Shown: positions 25,918 to 34,941 of the stretch, piece by piece | Layout of the letters: every line of letters starts with the position of its first letter | How positions within the stretch are numbered: position 1 is the stretch's first letter | NCBI RefSeq assembly: GCF_001424105.1 | Contig: NZ_LMQH01000014.1 | Coordinates: 158,268 to 222,267 of the forward strand | From: Chryseobacterium sp. Leaf394 | Lineage (GTDB): Bacteria > Bacteroidota > Bacteroidia > Flavobacteriales > Weeksellaceae | Reading direction: 5' to 3' | Length of the DNA: 64,000 nucleotides | The notes under the pieces: model-generated | Told to the model about the DNA's origin: nothing | Seen by the model: only the letters and a program-made list of their open reading frames with translations | The model's database searches: none | Made by a program: the position numbers and the translations under genes

Positions 25918-27048
25918 TTACTTAAATGGTTTCCTCTGAACCCATTCTGTTTGTGGAGAAATTGAAGGGAAAATTCTGCTCATAAAAGGATTAATCAGAA
26001 AATTATTGTGCTTTATCAGACCAAAAATTTCGTAAGGTTCGGCGCCGATGGTAGATTTGATTTCTAATGCTGTTCTTCCGAAAATAATTCTTGAAAATTT
26101 TTCTTCAATACCGAATTTTACCATATCCAGCAGCATGTTCAGATAAATTTGTTTTTCTTTCTGAAGATCTTTGTCGTAGCCTAAAAAATAAGTATCAACA
26201 TCAGAATTATTTAAAATTAATGTATAAAAACCAATCATTTGACCATTAAGAAAATATCCGAAAACTCTGAAATTGTCTTTCATTGATTCTTTGAGTCTGT
26301 AAAAATGATTTTCAGGTAGAAAAAATGTATTGAAAGGTGCGTTATCGGCTACATTTTGATAAAGAATATTTATTTTTCCGCTCCACTTTTGAATATCATT
26401 TAAATCTAATTCTCTCTTCTCAATATCTTTCGATTTTTTTCTGGCTGTGTTTGCTCTGCTACGGTATTTTGTAGAAAAATCATTCAGATAATTATCAAAA
26501 CTTTGCCATGAGTCTTTTATTTTGAGCATCATATTTGGCTGTACAGAAAACCTGAAGTAAGGTTTGAAATTTTCCCCGGTGAACAGACCGATAAATTTGG
26601 TTCGGAAATCTTTATAAATAATCAGTGAAGATTTTCTGTACTTTTTCTGCATCAACTGTACAGCCTCGCCAAGCAAAGCCGATGCATCGTGAGTGCTTAT
26701 CTTTTCATTATTAAAATAGAAAGCATTTTGGCCTGTAAGCATATTGTTTCCTACAAACATCACATCTCTGCTGAATTTTTTTGCGAGGAAATTTTTAACA
26801 TTACAGAACATTTCATCCTTTTGAAATGTCTGATGCTGCGTAAAGCTCAGATACTGAAACAATGCGCCTCCCACAAGATTTTCATCAGCAAAAAATGCCG
26901 CAAAATAGCAGTCCATATTATCGGGTTTCGAATCTTCCAAAACTTCAAAATATCCGCGCGATAAAAGAATGTTCTGCTTCCCGACAACGCCGTCCCACGA
27001 TGTAGGAAGTTCTTTTGCTGAATGATAAATTTTAAAAGTGTACGCCAT
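25918..27048 (-). CDS. GNAT-fold acyltransferase-like protein
   Basis: A 376-residue soluble protein. The C-terminal half resembles the BioF2-like/DUF482-type GNAT fold: NFRVFGYFLNGQMIGFYTLILNNSDVDTYFLGYD, then IYLNMLLDMVKFGIEEKFSRIIFGRTALEIK. A basic segment YRSRANTARKKSKDIEKREL occurs near residue 195. Relatives act on amino-acyl or lipid substrates or in peptidoglycan bridge formation, but this one cannot be assigned. It stands alone, with a TAnnTTTG element just before the ATG. Confidence 0.75.
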   Translation of the reverse strand: MAYTFKIYHSAKELPTSWDGVVGKQNILLSRGYFEVLEDSKPDNMDCYFAAFFADENLVGGALFQYLSFTQHQTFQKDEMFCNVKNFLAKKFSRDVMFVGNNMLTGQNAFYFNNEKISTHDASALLGEAVQLMQKKYRKSSLIIYKDFRTKFIGLFTGENFKPYFRFSVQPNMMLKIKDSWQSFDNYLNDFSTKYRSRANTARKKSKDIEKRELDLNDIQKWSGKINILYQNVADNAPFNTFFLPENHFYRLKESMKDNFRVFGYFLNGQMIGFYTLILNNSDVDTYFLGYDKDLQKEKQIYLNMLLDMVKFGIEEKFSRIIFGRTALEIKSTIGAEPYEIFGLIKHNNFLINPFMSRIFPSISPQTEWVQRKPFK

Positions 27049-27052
27049 AAAA

Positions 27053-27074
27053 AAAGGTCACAAATGTAACCTTT
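27053..27074 (-). terminator. Short hairpin overlapping the GNAT gene promoter
   Basis: Imperfect stem AAAGGTCAC / GTAACCTTT with loop AAAT and flanking A/T runs, between the DUF1761 gene and the GNAT-like gene. The same bases hold a -7 element TACATTTG (minus strand, 27061-27068), so this could be promoter rather than terminator. Confidence 0.45.
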
Positions 27075-27089
27075 AATTTTAAATTGAAA

Positions 27090-27608
27090 TTATTTCGGTG
27101 TGGTTAAATTAAAACCATCCAAAGCGTACCATCCGCAGATAATTCCTCCCATGATTGTAATTGTTATGGTCCAGTAACCTGCATTCAGCATTACATATTT
27201 CCAGGTTTTTCTTTCAAAAGCAGCGTTGATTCCGAAAAGTGGGAATACAAAGAAAATCCCAGTCATAAACGAATGTAGAGCACCATGGCCAAACGATCTG
27301 TACGCCATTCTGTACTCATTCATAAACGCCGTGTAAGACGTTTTGGCAAGCGTTTCATTGCCACCAATCATTCCCAAAGCACCAAACTGATGAATCGTTA
27401 CAAACTGCAGGAACATGCCGATCAGTATCGACAAAAATATGCTGAAAAGAAAGATGAAGAGCATATTTGATTTCTTTATTTTGTCTTCACTTACTCCTGC
27501 AATTCTCATCCAAACCGTTCCGAAAACTTTTGGATGATACCAGATAAAGCCCGTAATTAAAGGAACCAAAGCAGCTGTGAGAATGGCGAAAAAATTGGTT
27601 GGCAACAT
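27090..27608 (-). CDS. DUF1761 family membrane protein
   Basis: A 172-residue inner-membrane protein with four predicted helices. The motif AALVPLITGFIWYHPKVFGTVWMRIAG at the N-terminus is characteristic of DUF1761, and a late segment GYWTITITIMGGIICGWYALDG also fits. Function is unknown. The neighbouring DoxX-like gene is on the same strand about 100 bases upstream. Confidence 0.85.
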   Translation of the reverse strand: MLPTNFFAILTAALVPLITGFIWYHPKVFGTVWMRIAGVSEDKIKKSNMLFIFLFSIFLSILIGMFLQFVTIHQFGALGMIGGNETLAKTSYTAFMNEYRMAYRSFGHGALHSFMTGIFFVFPLFGINAAFERKTWKYVMLNAGYWTITITIMGGIICGWYALDGFNLTTPK

Positions 27609-27707
27609 GATTTTGTGTTTTAAATGATTGTTGCATAAATCTACATTAAAAAATGGTACGGTTAAAAATTTGATTAAAAAATTTGAATCAATGCATTTAA
27701 GATTGAA

Positions 27708-28325
27708 TTATTTTAAAAAATCAAAAATTTTAAGTAGGTCTTCAGGGAAGATAATGTAATAATATATCATGTTGGGAATCGCAGAAACTAAAGAAAGTAC
27801 AATTGCAAAAACAGGAACTAAGGCATACATAATCCAAGGAAATTTCCGTTTCCGGACAAATTTTTTAATCATCGCATGCCAAATAATTTTCACCCGTTCT
27901 TTATCATTCCACAAAATAGCAAAACAGAGAATAAAATAAAATGCAAATCTGAAAGAAAAGGCATTTCCCATCGCGTTATTCATAAAGCTGATATCCATTA
28001 ATACAATATTTGCCGCTACAGGAATGAAAAAAATAACACCAAGGATTGCCGTAGATTCAAACAGCAGCAGTAACCCTGTGACAATTTGAAGAATTCCGAC
28101 TGTTGTTTGGAAAGGTCCATGATCAAAAAGATACCACATCACTTGAAACAGAGGCAGATCTTTTAGTGGCTTACTCATTTCTGCAGCAGAAATTCCAAAC
28201 TGACCACCGGTTGTGAGTTTACCGTAACCGTAGTGAATAAACGTGTAAGCCAAAAGAAATCTGGATACCAAAATGAAATAATCCCAATATCTTTTTCTGG
28301 AAACCGCAGGTAATTTTGCTGTCAT
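27708..28325 (-). CDS. DoxX-like integral membrane protein
   Basis: A 205-residue protein with four to five hydrophobic helices. SRFLLAYTFIHYGYGKLTTGGQFG near residue 20, TTVGILQIVTGLLLLFEST and the late DKERVKIIWHAMIK resemble DoxX/DoxD-type proteins. I use ATG 28325 (MTAKLPAVSRKRYW); a TTG 48 bases upstream is in frame but would overlap the promoter of the divergent ABC-F gene. Function not established. Confidence 0.75.
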   Translation of the reverse strand: MTAKLPAVSRKRYWDYFILVSRFLLAYTFIHYGYGKLTTGGQFGISAAEMSKPLKDLPLFQVMWYLFDHGPFQTTVGILQIVTGLLLLFESTAILGVIFFIPVAANIVLMDISFMNNAMGNAFSFRFAFYFILCFAILWNDKERVKIIWHAMIKKFVRKRKFPWIMYALVPVFAIVLSLVSAIPNMIYYYIIFPEDLLKIFDFLK

Positions 28326-28346
28326 ATTTTTAAGGTTTAAATTTTG

Positions 28347-28354
28347 TACTTTTG
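28347..28354 (+). promoter_or_regulatory. Promoter -7 element for the ABC-F gene
   Basis: TACTTTTG fits TAnnTTTG and lies 38 bases upstream of the ATG at 28393. Confidence 0.6.
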
Positions 28355-28392
28355 CCGCTCGATTCAATATCAATCAAAAGCTTCACATTATA

Positions 28393-30294
28393 ATGAATTA
28401 CGTTTCTGTCGAAAACCTTACCAAATCGTATGGCATCAAAACTTTGTTTAAAAATGTCTCATTTCACATCAACGAAGGTGACAAAATAGCCATCGTTGCC
28501 AAAAACGGAAGCGGGAAATCAACTCTTCTCAAGATTTTAATGGGAAAAGAGATTGCAGACAGCGGAACTGTAGTGATCAATAAAGATATTCAGGTGGTTT
28601 TGTTTGACCAGGAAATCGATTTTGAATCTGATCTTACGATCGAGGAATTTATGATGACCTTAGATTCTGCACCCATTTTAGCTTTAAAAAAATACCATCA
28701 CGCCTTACTTTCCGGTGATCCGGACGAAATGGAAACTGCATTGGCTGAGATGGAAATCCACAAAGCATGGGATCTTGAAAATGAGATGAGCCAAATCCTT
28801 TCTCAGCTTAAAATTACAGATCTCACCGCAAAAATGGGAATGCTTTCCGGTGGACAGATCAAACGTGTTGCACTGGCAAAACTTTTAACAGAAACCAGAG
28901 CCGAACACCGCCACACGCTTTTAATTATGGATGAACCTACCAACCACCTCGATGTGGAAATGGTAGAATGGCTTGAAAGCTATCTGAATAAAGCAAAAAT
29001 CACCCTTCTTCTTGTTACGCACGACCGTTATTTTCTTGACGCAGTCTGCGGAATTATCTGGGAAATGGAAGATCAGAATCTCTACGTTCACCAGGGTGCT
29101 TACGCTACTTATCTTGAAAATAAGATGATTCGTGAAGATAACATGAACTCTACGATCGATAAAGCACAGAACCTTTACAGAAAGGAACTGGAGTGGATGC
29201 GCAGACAGCCGAAAGCACGAACTACAAAATCGAAATCAAGACAGGACGACTTCTACGAAACCGAAAAAGTCGCAAAAACCGATACGCGTAAAGAAAAACT
29301 GGAGCTTGATTTTGAAATGAAAAGATTAGGCAACAAAATTCTGGAACTGAAAGATATTTCCAAAAGTTATGGTGATAAATTATTGCTGAAAGATTTCAGT
29401 TATTCTTTCCAACGTGGTGAGAAAGTAGGAATTGTAGGAAAAAACGGTGCGGGAAAATCTACTTTATTAAATATTATCCAGGGCTTTGAACCAAAAGATT
29501 CCGGTGAAATTGAAACAGGAGAAACGATTAAATTCGGATATTTTTCTCAGAAAGGACTTAAGTATAAAGAGGACGAAAGAGTGATCGATTTCATTAAAGA
29601 TATTTCTGAAAATTTCCCTTTGGCTAACGGAAGAACGATTACAGCATCGCAGTTTTTAAGATTATTCTTATTTGATGATCAGACGCAGTATTCACCGATT
29701 TCCAAACTTTCCGGAGGTGAAAAAAGAAGACTGCATCTGATGTATATTCTCTATCAAAATCCTAACTTTTTGATTTTTGATGAGCCTACCAATGATCTTG
29801 ATCTTCCTACTTTGACGGTTCTGGAGAATTTCCTTTTAAATTTTCAGGGAAGTTTAATCATCGTTTCGCACGACAGATATTTTATGGACAGAATCGTTGA
29901 TCACATTCTGGCCTTCGAAGGCGATGGAAAAATTAAAGATTTCATCGGAAACTTTTCAGAATACAGAGAAAATAAGAAACTGGAAGACGGAAGTCAGAAG
30001 CAGGAAGATAAAAAAGCAAAAACTGTTGTTGAAAAAGTAATAGAAAAACCTGTAGAAACCGTCGTATCGCAACCGCAAACTTCGAAAAGGAAACTTTCTT
30101 TTAAAGAGCAACGCGAACTGGAAACGATTGAAAAAGAAATTCCGGAACTGGAATCAAAAAGAGCTGCAATTTTGGATTTACTCAGCAATGAATCAGACTA
30201 TGACAAGATTTCAAAGCTTTCAGATGACCTTCAAAAACTTTCAGACAAACTGGAAAATCATGAAATGAGATGGCTTGAACTTCAGGAAGAATAG
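28393..30294 (+). CDS. ABC-F family ATPase (Uup/EttA-like)
   Basis: A 633-residue soluble protein with two ABC domains and no membrane part. Domain 1 has Walker A KNGSGKSTLL, signature MLSGGQIKRVALAKLL and Walker B LLIMDEPTNHLDVEM. Domain 2 has KNGAGKSTLL, KLSGGEKRRLHLMYIL and FLIFDEPTNDLDLP. The linker KELEWMRRQPKARTTKSKSR is the Uup-type P-site motif. A C-terminal charged coiled coil (~545-633) is also Uup-like. ABC-F proteins act on stalled or substrate-bound ribosomes; the target here is undetermined. Confidence 0.94.
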   Translation: MNYVSVENLTKSYGIKTLFKNVSFHINEGDKIAIVAKNGSGKSTLLKILMGKEIADSGTVVINKDIQVVLFDQEIDFESDLTIEEFMMTLDSAPILALKKYHHALLSGDPDEMETALAEMEIHKAWDLENEMSQILSQLKITDLTAKMGMLSGGQIKRVALAKLLTETRAEHRHTLLIMDEPTNHLDVEMVEWLESYLNKAKITLLLVTHDRYFLDAVCGIIWEMEDQNLYVHQGAYATYLENKMIREDNMNSTIDKAQNLYRKELEWMRRQPKARTTKSKSRQDDFYETEKVAKTDTRKEKLELDFEMKRLGNKILELKDISKSYGDKLLLKDFSYSFQRGEKVGIVGKNGAGKSTLLNIIQGFEPKDSGEIETGETIKFGYFSQKGLKYKEDERVIDFIKDISENFPLANGRTITASQFLRLFLFDDQTQYSPISKLSGGEKRRLHLMYILYQNPNFLIFDEPTNDLDLPTLTVLENFLLNFQGSLIIVSHDRYFMDRIVDHILAFEGDGKIKDFIGNFSEYRENKKLEDGSQKQEDKKAKTVVEKVIEKPVETVVSQPQTSKRKLSFKEQRELETIEKEIPELESKRAAILDLLSNESDYDKISKLSDDLQKLSDKLENHEMRWLELQEE

Positions 30295-30329
30295 GCTATC
30301 ACTAATTTCATTTTAAACATAATAAAACG

Positions 30330-30351
30330 GGCTGTTCATTATTGAGCAGCC
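30330..30351. terminator. Terminator between the ABC-F and TlpA-like genes
   Basis: Stem GGCTGTTCA / TGAGCAGCC (one G-U pair) with T-rich sequence after and A-rich sequence before, between convergent genes. Confidence 0.75.
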
Positions 30352-30356
30352 TTATT

Positions 30357-31529
30357 TTATTTTATTAGATTTCTTATTTCAGCTTCTATTTTCAAACCGT
30401 TTTTTTCGTCGAAGCCTTCGGTTACAGACACTATTTTGCCAGATTGATTTATCAGTATGAAAGTTGGAAATGCCGTAACAGCATATATGTCTGCCACTGT
30501 CTTTCCATTGCTTAATATCGGATATTTAACTTTGTACTTATTGGAAAACCATCCAATCTTTTCTAGGGAATCATAAGAATTTATACTTATAACCTTAAAT
30601 TTTTCATTTTTAAATTTTTCTTGAAGAGCGTTAATATGAGGAACACTTTCTATGCAGGCGTTACAGTTTTTAATCCAGAAATCAAGCAGAATCACATCTC
30701 CTTTCAGGTCTTTTAGTGACATAAATCTGTTTTCATTAAAAACTTTAAGCTCAAATTCCGGAGCCAAAGATCCTGCTGACAACTTCTTCTTTTCATCTTT
30801 TTGAAGTTTAAACTCATTTTTATAAGTTGAATAAAACCAGGAAGATTCTGAAATTTTTTTTGGCTGTGTTTCAATATTTTTAAAAATCGTTTTGATAAAA
30901 TCTCTGTTAAGATTATTCTTCTGAATGATCTGAAGCGGAAAACTGCTGCTTTTATCAATCATCAATTCATAAATAAAATTATATTCTGTGGTCATCTGGT
31001 CAAAACCAGTACCTAGATTATTTATTCTTCTTTTACCAAGATCGACCGTCACTGCCTGATATAAATTCTTACCAATCACTGAATCTTTAATGGTTTTTAC
31101 AGCTTTATCATCAGAAATAATCAGAGGTAAAATATTCCGTAATGTGATAAGAGAATTGTAGAAATAACTTTTAGAATCAAAAGATTTTTCTGAAATCTGC
31201 TCTGCAATTTCAAGTGAACTGTTTTGTTTATTCAGCTGAAAACTCTCAGTTCCGTTATAGATTTCTTTAAATTGTGAATTTTCTATCTGAAACCGAAACC
31301 CAGGTGTATTTTCTCTTTGATCAAAATCGAAATAGCATTTCCAGGAAGTTGTATTTTTATAATCTTCCGACGAAAAATCAGATTCTCTCGTCAGATCATA
31401 ACTTAGAAATTTCGCATTGTTTAATCTTTCATATACTTTATTTAATGTGGAATCTACAGATGAATTCTTTTGTCCACAGACAATGATCAATCCAAAAAAA
31501 CAAAAAAGGAAAGTGGAACAGTATTTCAT
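30357..31529 (-). CDS. TlpA-like thioredoxin family lipid- or cell-envelope protein
   Basis: A 390-residue exported protein. The signal (YCSTFLFCFFGLIIVCGQ) precedes an N-terminal domain of about 240 residues of unknown type. The C-terminal thioredoxin/TlpA domain (~250-390) has GDVILLDFWIKNCNACIESVPHIN with a C-N-A-C redox pair and AFPTFILINQSGKIV carrying the cis-proline. The cysteines CxxC are intact. It is probably a periplasmic disulfide reductase. A small membrane-protein gene lies just upstream on the same strand. Confidence 0.88.
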   Translation of the reverse strand: MKYCSTFLFCFFGLIIVCGQKNSSVDSTLNKVYERLNNAKFLSYDLTRESDFSSEDYKNTTSWKCYFDFDQRENTPGFRFQIENSQFKEIYNGTESFQLNKQNSSLEIAEQISEKSFDSKSYFYNSLITLRNILPLIISDDKAVKTIKDSVIGKNLYQAVTVDLGKRRINNLGTGFDQMTTEYNFIYELMIDKSSSFPLQIIQKNNLNRDFIKTIFKNIETQPKKISESSWFYSTYKNEFKLQKDEKKKLSAGSLAPEFELKVFNENRFMSLKDLKGDVILLDFWIKNCNACIESVPHINALQEKFKNEKFKVISINSYDSLEKIGWFSNKYKVKYPILSNGKTVADIYAVTAFPTFILINQSGKIVSVTEGFDEKNGLKIEAEIRNLIK

Positions 31530-31534
31530 TTAAA

Positions 31535-31693
31535 TTATTTCTTTTTTACCATCGTAAAAATGCTGTAGGAAAGAAATGCGATTCCAAGGACAAGAAATCC
31601 GTATTTTAAATAAATATTATCCTCCATCAGGGTAATTCCGATGATGACAAACAATAAACCGAGCACTGTAAAACTTGAACTTCGCTTCTGCAT
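31535..31693 (-). CDS. Small two-helix membrane protein (52 aa)
   Basis: A short open reading frame of 52 codons between the TlpA-like and Gfo/Idh/MocA genes. It begins MQKRSSSFTVLGLLFVIIGI and ends SYSIFTMVKKK. Two hydrophobic stretches (about 8-22 and 31-46) are separated by a short acidic loop (MEDN), and a basic tail fits the positive-inside rule. The codon use and the membrane pattern support a real gene. It lies 5 bases upstream of the TlpA-like start, so they may share a message. Function unknown. Confidence 0.65.
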   Translation of the reverse strand: MQKRSSSFTVLGLLFVIIGITLMEDNIYLKYGFLVLGIAFLSYSIFTMVKKK

Positions 31694-31716
31694 AATTTAT
31701 TTTTTTCCTGTTAAAT

Positions 31717-32775
31717 TTAAACCAAATCAATTACCTTTCCCTGTCTGGAACTTTCCAAAACAGCTTCTATGATTCTCATATTCTGAACCACTTCTTCGGC
31801 AGGCGAAGGCAGATAATAACCGAAAACTATATGCTCGTAAATATTCTGATAATAATTCATGTAATTTCCGGGCTCGCTGGATGTAAGCGTTCTTTCTGTT
31901 TCTGAATTTTCATTAAAAATATTTAAAATTCCATCTTCAGAATCGAGTGGGGCAGTCCATTCTGTTCCATACTCAGGGATGGCTCCGCCAACCAGCTGAT
32001 TTTCCTGATCGTCTGATCTTTGCTGAAGAAAACAGCCTCTGTCACCGAAAATTTTGTATGCATAATGATCTTCTTTCGTGAAAACAGATGATTTCAGACG
32101 GACACGCAATTCGTTTTCATAATAAAATAGGATTTCAAAATAATCATTGGCAAAATCATTTCCTTTCATCGAAAATACATCGGCAAAAACTTTTTTCGGA
32201 AAACCAAAAAGCTGAACCGCCTGATCGATCAGGTGAGCACCGAGATCGTGTACTGAGCCTGAACCTGAAAGATTGGGATCTTCCTTATGAAGTTTTGCAC
32301 TCGCTTCAGTTCTGAATCTGTCGAATCTGATTTCGACTTCTTTGATTTCTCCTAAAACTTTATCATTCAAGACTTTCTGAACCTGAAGATAATCACGGTC
32401 AAATCTCCTGTTCTGATAAACACTTACAAAATGATTTTTTTCTGCTGCCAGTTTTGCCAGGTCTTCGGCTTCTTTTGCATTGATGGTAAAAGGCTTTTCC
32501 ACAATCACATTTTTGCCTGCCTCCAAAGCCATTTTCGAATATTCAAAGTGAGTCTGAACAGGCGTGTTGACAACAACCAAATCCACGTCTGCATTTTGCA
32601 GCATTTCTTCAACGGAGAGAAAAATCTGTGCGTCGGAATATTTTTCTTTAGATTCTTCCTTTGATCTTTCTACAATTGCTGTAATAAAAAAACCGGGATG
32701 CTCTTTCAGGAAAGGGGCATGAAAAACTTTTCCACTCATTCCGAAGGCGCATAGACCTACTTTTACAAGTTGCAT
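31717..32775 (-). CDS. Gfo/Idh/MocA family oxidoreductase
   Basis: A 352-residue NAD(P)-dependent dehydrogenase. The N-terminal Rossmann region VKVGLCAFGMSGKVFHAPFL, the conserved EKPFTINAKEAEDLAKLA near residue 95, and the C-terminal domain with GSGSVHDLGAHLIDQAVQLFG (active-site His region) give the classical two-domain layout. FGMSGKVFHAPF resembles the YvaA/YdgJ subgroup. Sugar or inositol substrate unassigned. A -7 element lies upstream. Confidence 0.92.
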   Translation of the reverse strand: MQLVKVGLCAFGMSGKVFHAPFLKEHPGFFITAIVERSKEESKEKYSDAQIFLSVEEMLQNADVDLVVVNTPVQTHFEYSKMALEAGKNVIVEKPFTINAKEAEDLAKLAAEKNHFVSVYQNRRFDRDYLQVQKVLNDKVLGEIKEVEIRFDRFRTEASAKLHKEDPNLSGSGSVHDLGAHLIDQAVQLFGFPKKVFADVFSMKGNDFANDYFEILFYYENELRVRLKSSVFTKEDHYAYKIFGDRGCFLQQRSDDQENQLVGGAIPEYGTEWTAPLDSEDGILNIFNENSETERTLTSSEPGNYMNYYQNIYEHIVFGYYLPSPAEEVVQNMRIIEAVLESSRQGKVIDLV

Positions 32776-32789
32776 AATTTAATTTTTAT

Positions 32790-32797
32790 CAAATATA
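32790..32797 (-). promoter_or_regulatory. Promoter -7 element for the Gfo/Idh/MocA gene
   Basis: Minus strand TATATTTG fits TAnnTTTG, 14 bases upstream of the ATG at 32775. Confidence 0.55.
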
Positions 32798-32923
32798 AGA
32801 TTAAAATTCCCTTTAATTAAATCTTTCGTTTTTCCTTTTTTACTAAAATTTAATTAAGAATTAATAAAAATAAGCTTTCAGAATCTGTTGCTTTGTCGCA
32901 TTTTTGCACTTTAAAATTTTTAC

Positions 32924-33439
32924 ATGGACAAAATCAAGGATACACGCAGTTTTATGAGAATCATCCACCGTTATCTGGGCTACTTCATGGCTGGAATCAT
33001 GGCTGTTTATGCTGTAAGTGGGATGCTTCTGGTTTACAGAGATACCGATTTCCTGAAAAATGAAAAGAAGTATGAAAAAACTTTGGCCAAAGATCTTAAT
33101 GAGAAAGCTCTGGAAAAAGAATTAAAACTGAAAAACTTTGAAATCAATAAAACAGAGGGGAATATCTCTTATTTTAAAGAAGGCACTTACGATGCTGCCA
33201 CAGGTGTTGTCAAATATTCTAAAATGGAACTTCCTTTTGTGTTAGATAAAATGGCAAAACTTCACAAAGCCAAATCAGCAGACACGTTATCGCCACTCAA
33301 CACGTTTTTCGGACTTTGTCTGTTTTTCTTTGTGGTATCGAGTTTCTGGATGTTTAATCCAAAGACCAAGGCTTTCAAAAAGGGGGTTAAATTTGCGGTT
33401 GCAGGTCTTATTATTGCAATTATTCTGACCATGATATAA
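32924..33439 (+). CDS. PepSY-associated membrane protein
   Basis: A 171-residue inner-membrane protein. The N-terminal RSFMRIIHRYLGYFMAGIMAVYAVSGMLLVYRDTDF is typical of PepSY-associated transmembrane helix proteins. A soluble loop of about 80 residues (~40-120) is Lys/Glu-rich. Two C-terminal helices (FFGLCLFFFVVSSFWMF and GLIIAIILTMI) complete it. Relatives are tied to iron or siderophore reduction, but with only this the role stays open. An OM protein gene follows in the same direction. Confidence 0.75.
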   Translation: MDKIKDTRSFMRIIHRYLGYFMAGIMAVYAVSGMLLVYRDTDFLKNEKKYEKTLAKDLNEKALEKELKLKNFEINKTEGNISYFKEGTYDAATGVVKYSKMELPFVLDKMAKLHKAKSADTLSPLNTFFGLCLFFFVVSSFWMFNPKTKAFKKGVKFAVAGLIIAIILTMI

Positions 33440-33514
33440 AACATATTAAGCTCTCATGGCATATTTATTGGAATAGCTAATTTATATCAAAAATTAACTA
33501 TTAAAATATATATT

Positions 33515-34108
33515 ATGAAAAAATTGATCTTTACAGGACTGTTGGCAGTTGCAGGTCTTACATCGAGTGCCAATGCACAAATTCAGGAAGGAAACTGGTT
33601 GGTAGGTAGTAGCTTACTTTCAAGTAATTTCGGATTGAATACAGGTGGTGGTTACAACATTCAGCTTACTCCAAAGGCAGCTTATTTTGTTGCTGACAAT
33701 GTAGCAGTGGGTGGATATGTAAATTTAGGAATCAGCAAAGTGACAAACGGCAGCCCTACAGCTTTCGATTACGGAGTAGGTGGTTTAGGTAGATATTACT
33801 TATCTCCAGGTGAAAAAGGTGTTGACAACTTGTTAAACCATGGTCGTTGGTTCTTCGAAGGTAATGTTGGTATCGGAGGTAGAAATGTTGAGAACTCAAA
33901 CTCTACTACAGGTTTGGATTTTGGTGTTGGACCAGGTTATTCTTACTTTATTACGCCAAACATCGGTCTTGAAGGTTTAGTAAAATATCAGGGTCAGGCA
34001 GGTTTCGGGAACGAAGGTTTGAACTCTGCGATTACTTTTAATGTAGGTTTCAGTATTTTCTTGCCAACTTCAAAAGGTAGAGAAGTAATGAATGATGTTA
34101 AAAACTAA
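33515..34108 (+). CDS. Outer-membrane beta-barrel protein
   Basis: A 197-residue outer-membrane protein. A signal peptide (KLIFTGLLAVAGLTSSANAQ) is followed by about eight amphipathic beta strands rich in Gly, Asn and aromatic residues (for example NWLVGSSLLSSNFGLNTGGGYNI, YGVGGLGRYYL, NVGIGGRNV). The pattern is that of a small eight-stranded barrel. A strong hairpin terminator follows. Function unknown. Confidence 0.85.
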   Translation: MKKLIFTGLLAVAGLTSSANAQIQEGNWLVGSSLLSSNFGLNTGGGYNIQLTPKAAYFVADNVAVGGYVNLGISKVTNGSPTAFDYGVGGLGRYYLSPGEKGVDNLLNHGRWFFEGNVGIGGRNVENSNSTTGLDFGVGPGYSYFITPNIGLEGLVKYQGQAGFGNEGLNSAITFNVGFSIFLPTSKGREVMNDVKN

Positions 34109-34131
34109 TTCATAAAAACTTAACGGAATAA

Positions 34132-34164
34132 AAAAGCGGTCTGAAAATTTTTCAGGCCGCTTTT
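34132..34164. terminator. Bidirectional terminator between barrel and peroxiredoxin genes
   Basis: A 15-base stem (34132-34146 with 34150-34164, one G-U) bounded by A and T tracts between convergent genes. Confidence 0.9.
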
Positions 34165-34206
34165 GCAATTAAACTAAACTATATAAATAAATAAAAAATC
34201 CAAAAA

Positions 34207-34842
34207 TTACATATTGGGTTGAGGTGTAAATCTTAAATAAGGCTTTACTTCTCTCACGCCTTTCGGATAAAGTTCATGAGCATCTTCAGTGGAGATTGTA
34301 GGTGGAACAATTACTTCATCACCATTTTTCCAATTCGCAGGCGTTGTAACTTTGTAATTATCCACCAGTTGAAGTGAATCTAAAACTCTCAGAACTTCAT
34401 CAAAATTTCTTCCGGTTGATGCCGGATAGGTGATAATCAGACGTACTTTTTTTGATGGATCAATGATTAATAAAGATCTAACCGTTGCCGTTGCCGACGC
34501 ATTGGGATGAATGAAATCATACAGTTCTGAAACTTTTCTGTCCTGATCTGCAATAATCGGGAAATCGACTTCAGTATTCTGAGTTTCGTTGATGTCCTGA
34601 ATCCATTTTTGATGATCCTCCACTTTATCTACGCTCAGTGCGATTACTTTTGTATTTCTTTTTTCAAATTCTGATTTAAGTTTGGCGGTAAATCCTAATT
34701 CAGTAGTGCAGACAGGTGTGAAATCTGCAGGATGCGAGAATAGAATTCCCCACGAATCCGAAAGAAATTCGTAAAAATTGAGTTCTCCCAAAGATGAGTC
34801 TGCTGTAAAATCCGGTGCGGTGTCTCCCAGTTTTATTGACAT
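34207..34842 (-). CDS. 1-Cys peroxiredoxin (Prx6 type)
   Basis: A 211-residue thiol peroxidase. The peroxidatic cysteine lies in LFSHPADFTPVCTTELGFTAKL (about residue 45). The C-terminal arm with TPANWKNGDEVIVPPTIS and YLRFTPQPNM is the Prx6 extension. No second resolving cysteine is seen in the C-terminal half, so it is of the 1-Cys class. It detoxifies peroxides in the cytosol. A -7 element TAAATTTG (minus) is about 25 bases upstream. Confidence 0.95.
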   Translation of the reverse strand: MSIKLGDTAPDFTADSSLGELNFYEFLSDSWGILFSHPADFTPVCTTELGFTAKLKSEFEKRNTKVIALSVDKVEDHQKWIQDINETQNTEVDFPIIADQDRKVSELYDFIHPNASATATVRSLLIIDPSKKVRLIITYPASTGRNFDEVLRVLDSLQLVDNYKVTTPANWKNGDEVIVPPTISTEDAHELYPKGVREVKPYLRFTPQPNM

Positions 34843-34864
34843 AATATTTTGTTTTAATAGTCTA

Positions 34865-34872
34865 CAAATTTA
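34865..34872 (-). promoter_or_regulatory. Promoter -7 element for the peroxiredoxin gene
   Basis: Minus strand TAAATTTG fits TAnnTTTG, 22 bases upstream of the ATG at 34842. Confidence 0.55.
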
Positions 34873-34941
34873 ATAGACTTTTGTTAACTGGCAAAATTTT
34901 TGTTGAAAAAATATGTTTAAATTGCAAACTCAAATTTTTTC

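Noticed and set aside
27061..27068. TACATTTG as sole explanation of the 27053-27074 hairpin
   Set aside because: Both a -7 element and a hairpin are visible in the same bases; the sequence alone cannot decide, so the hairpin was listed with low confidence.
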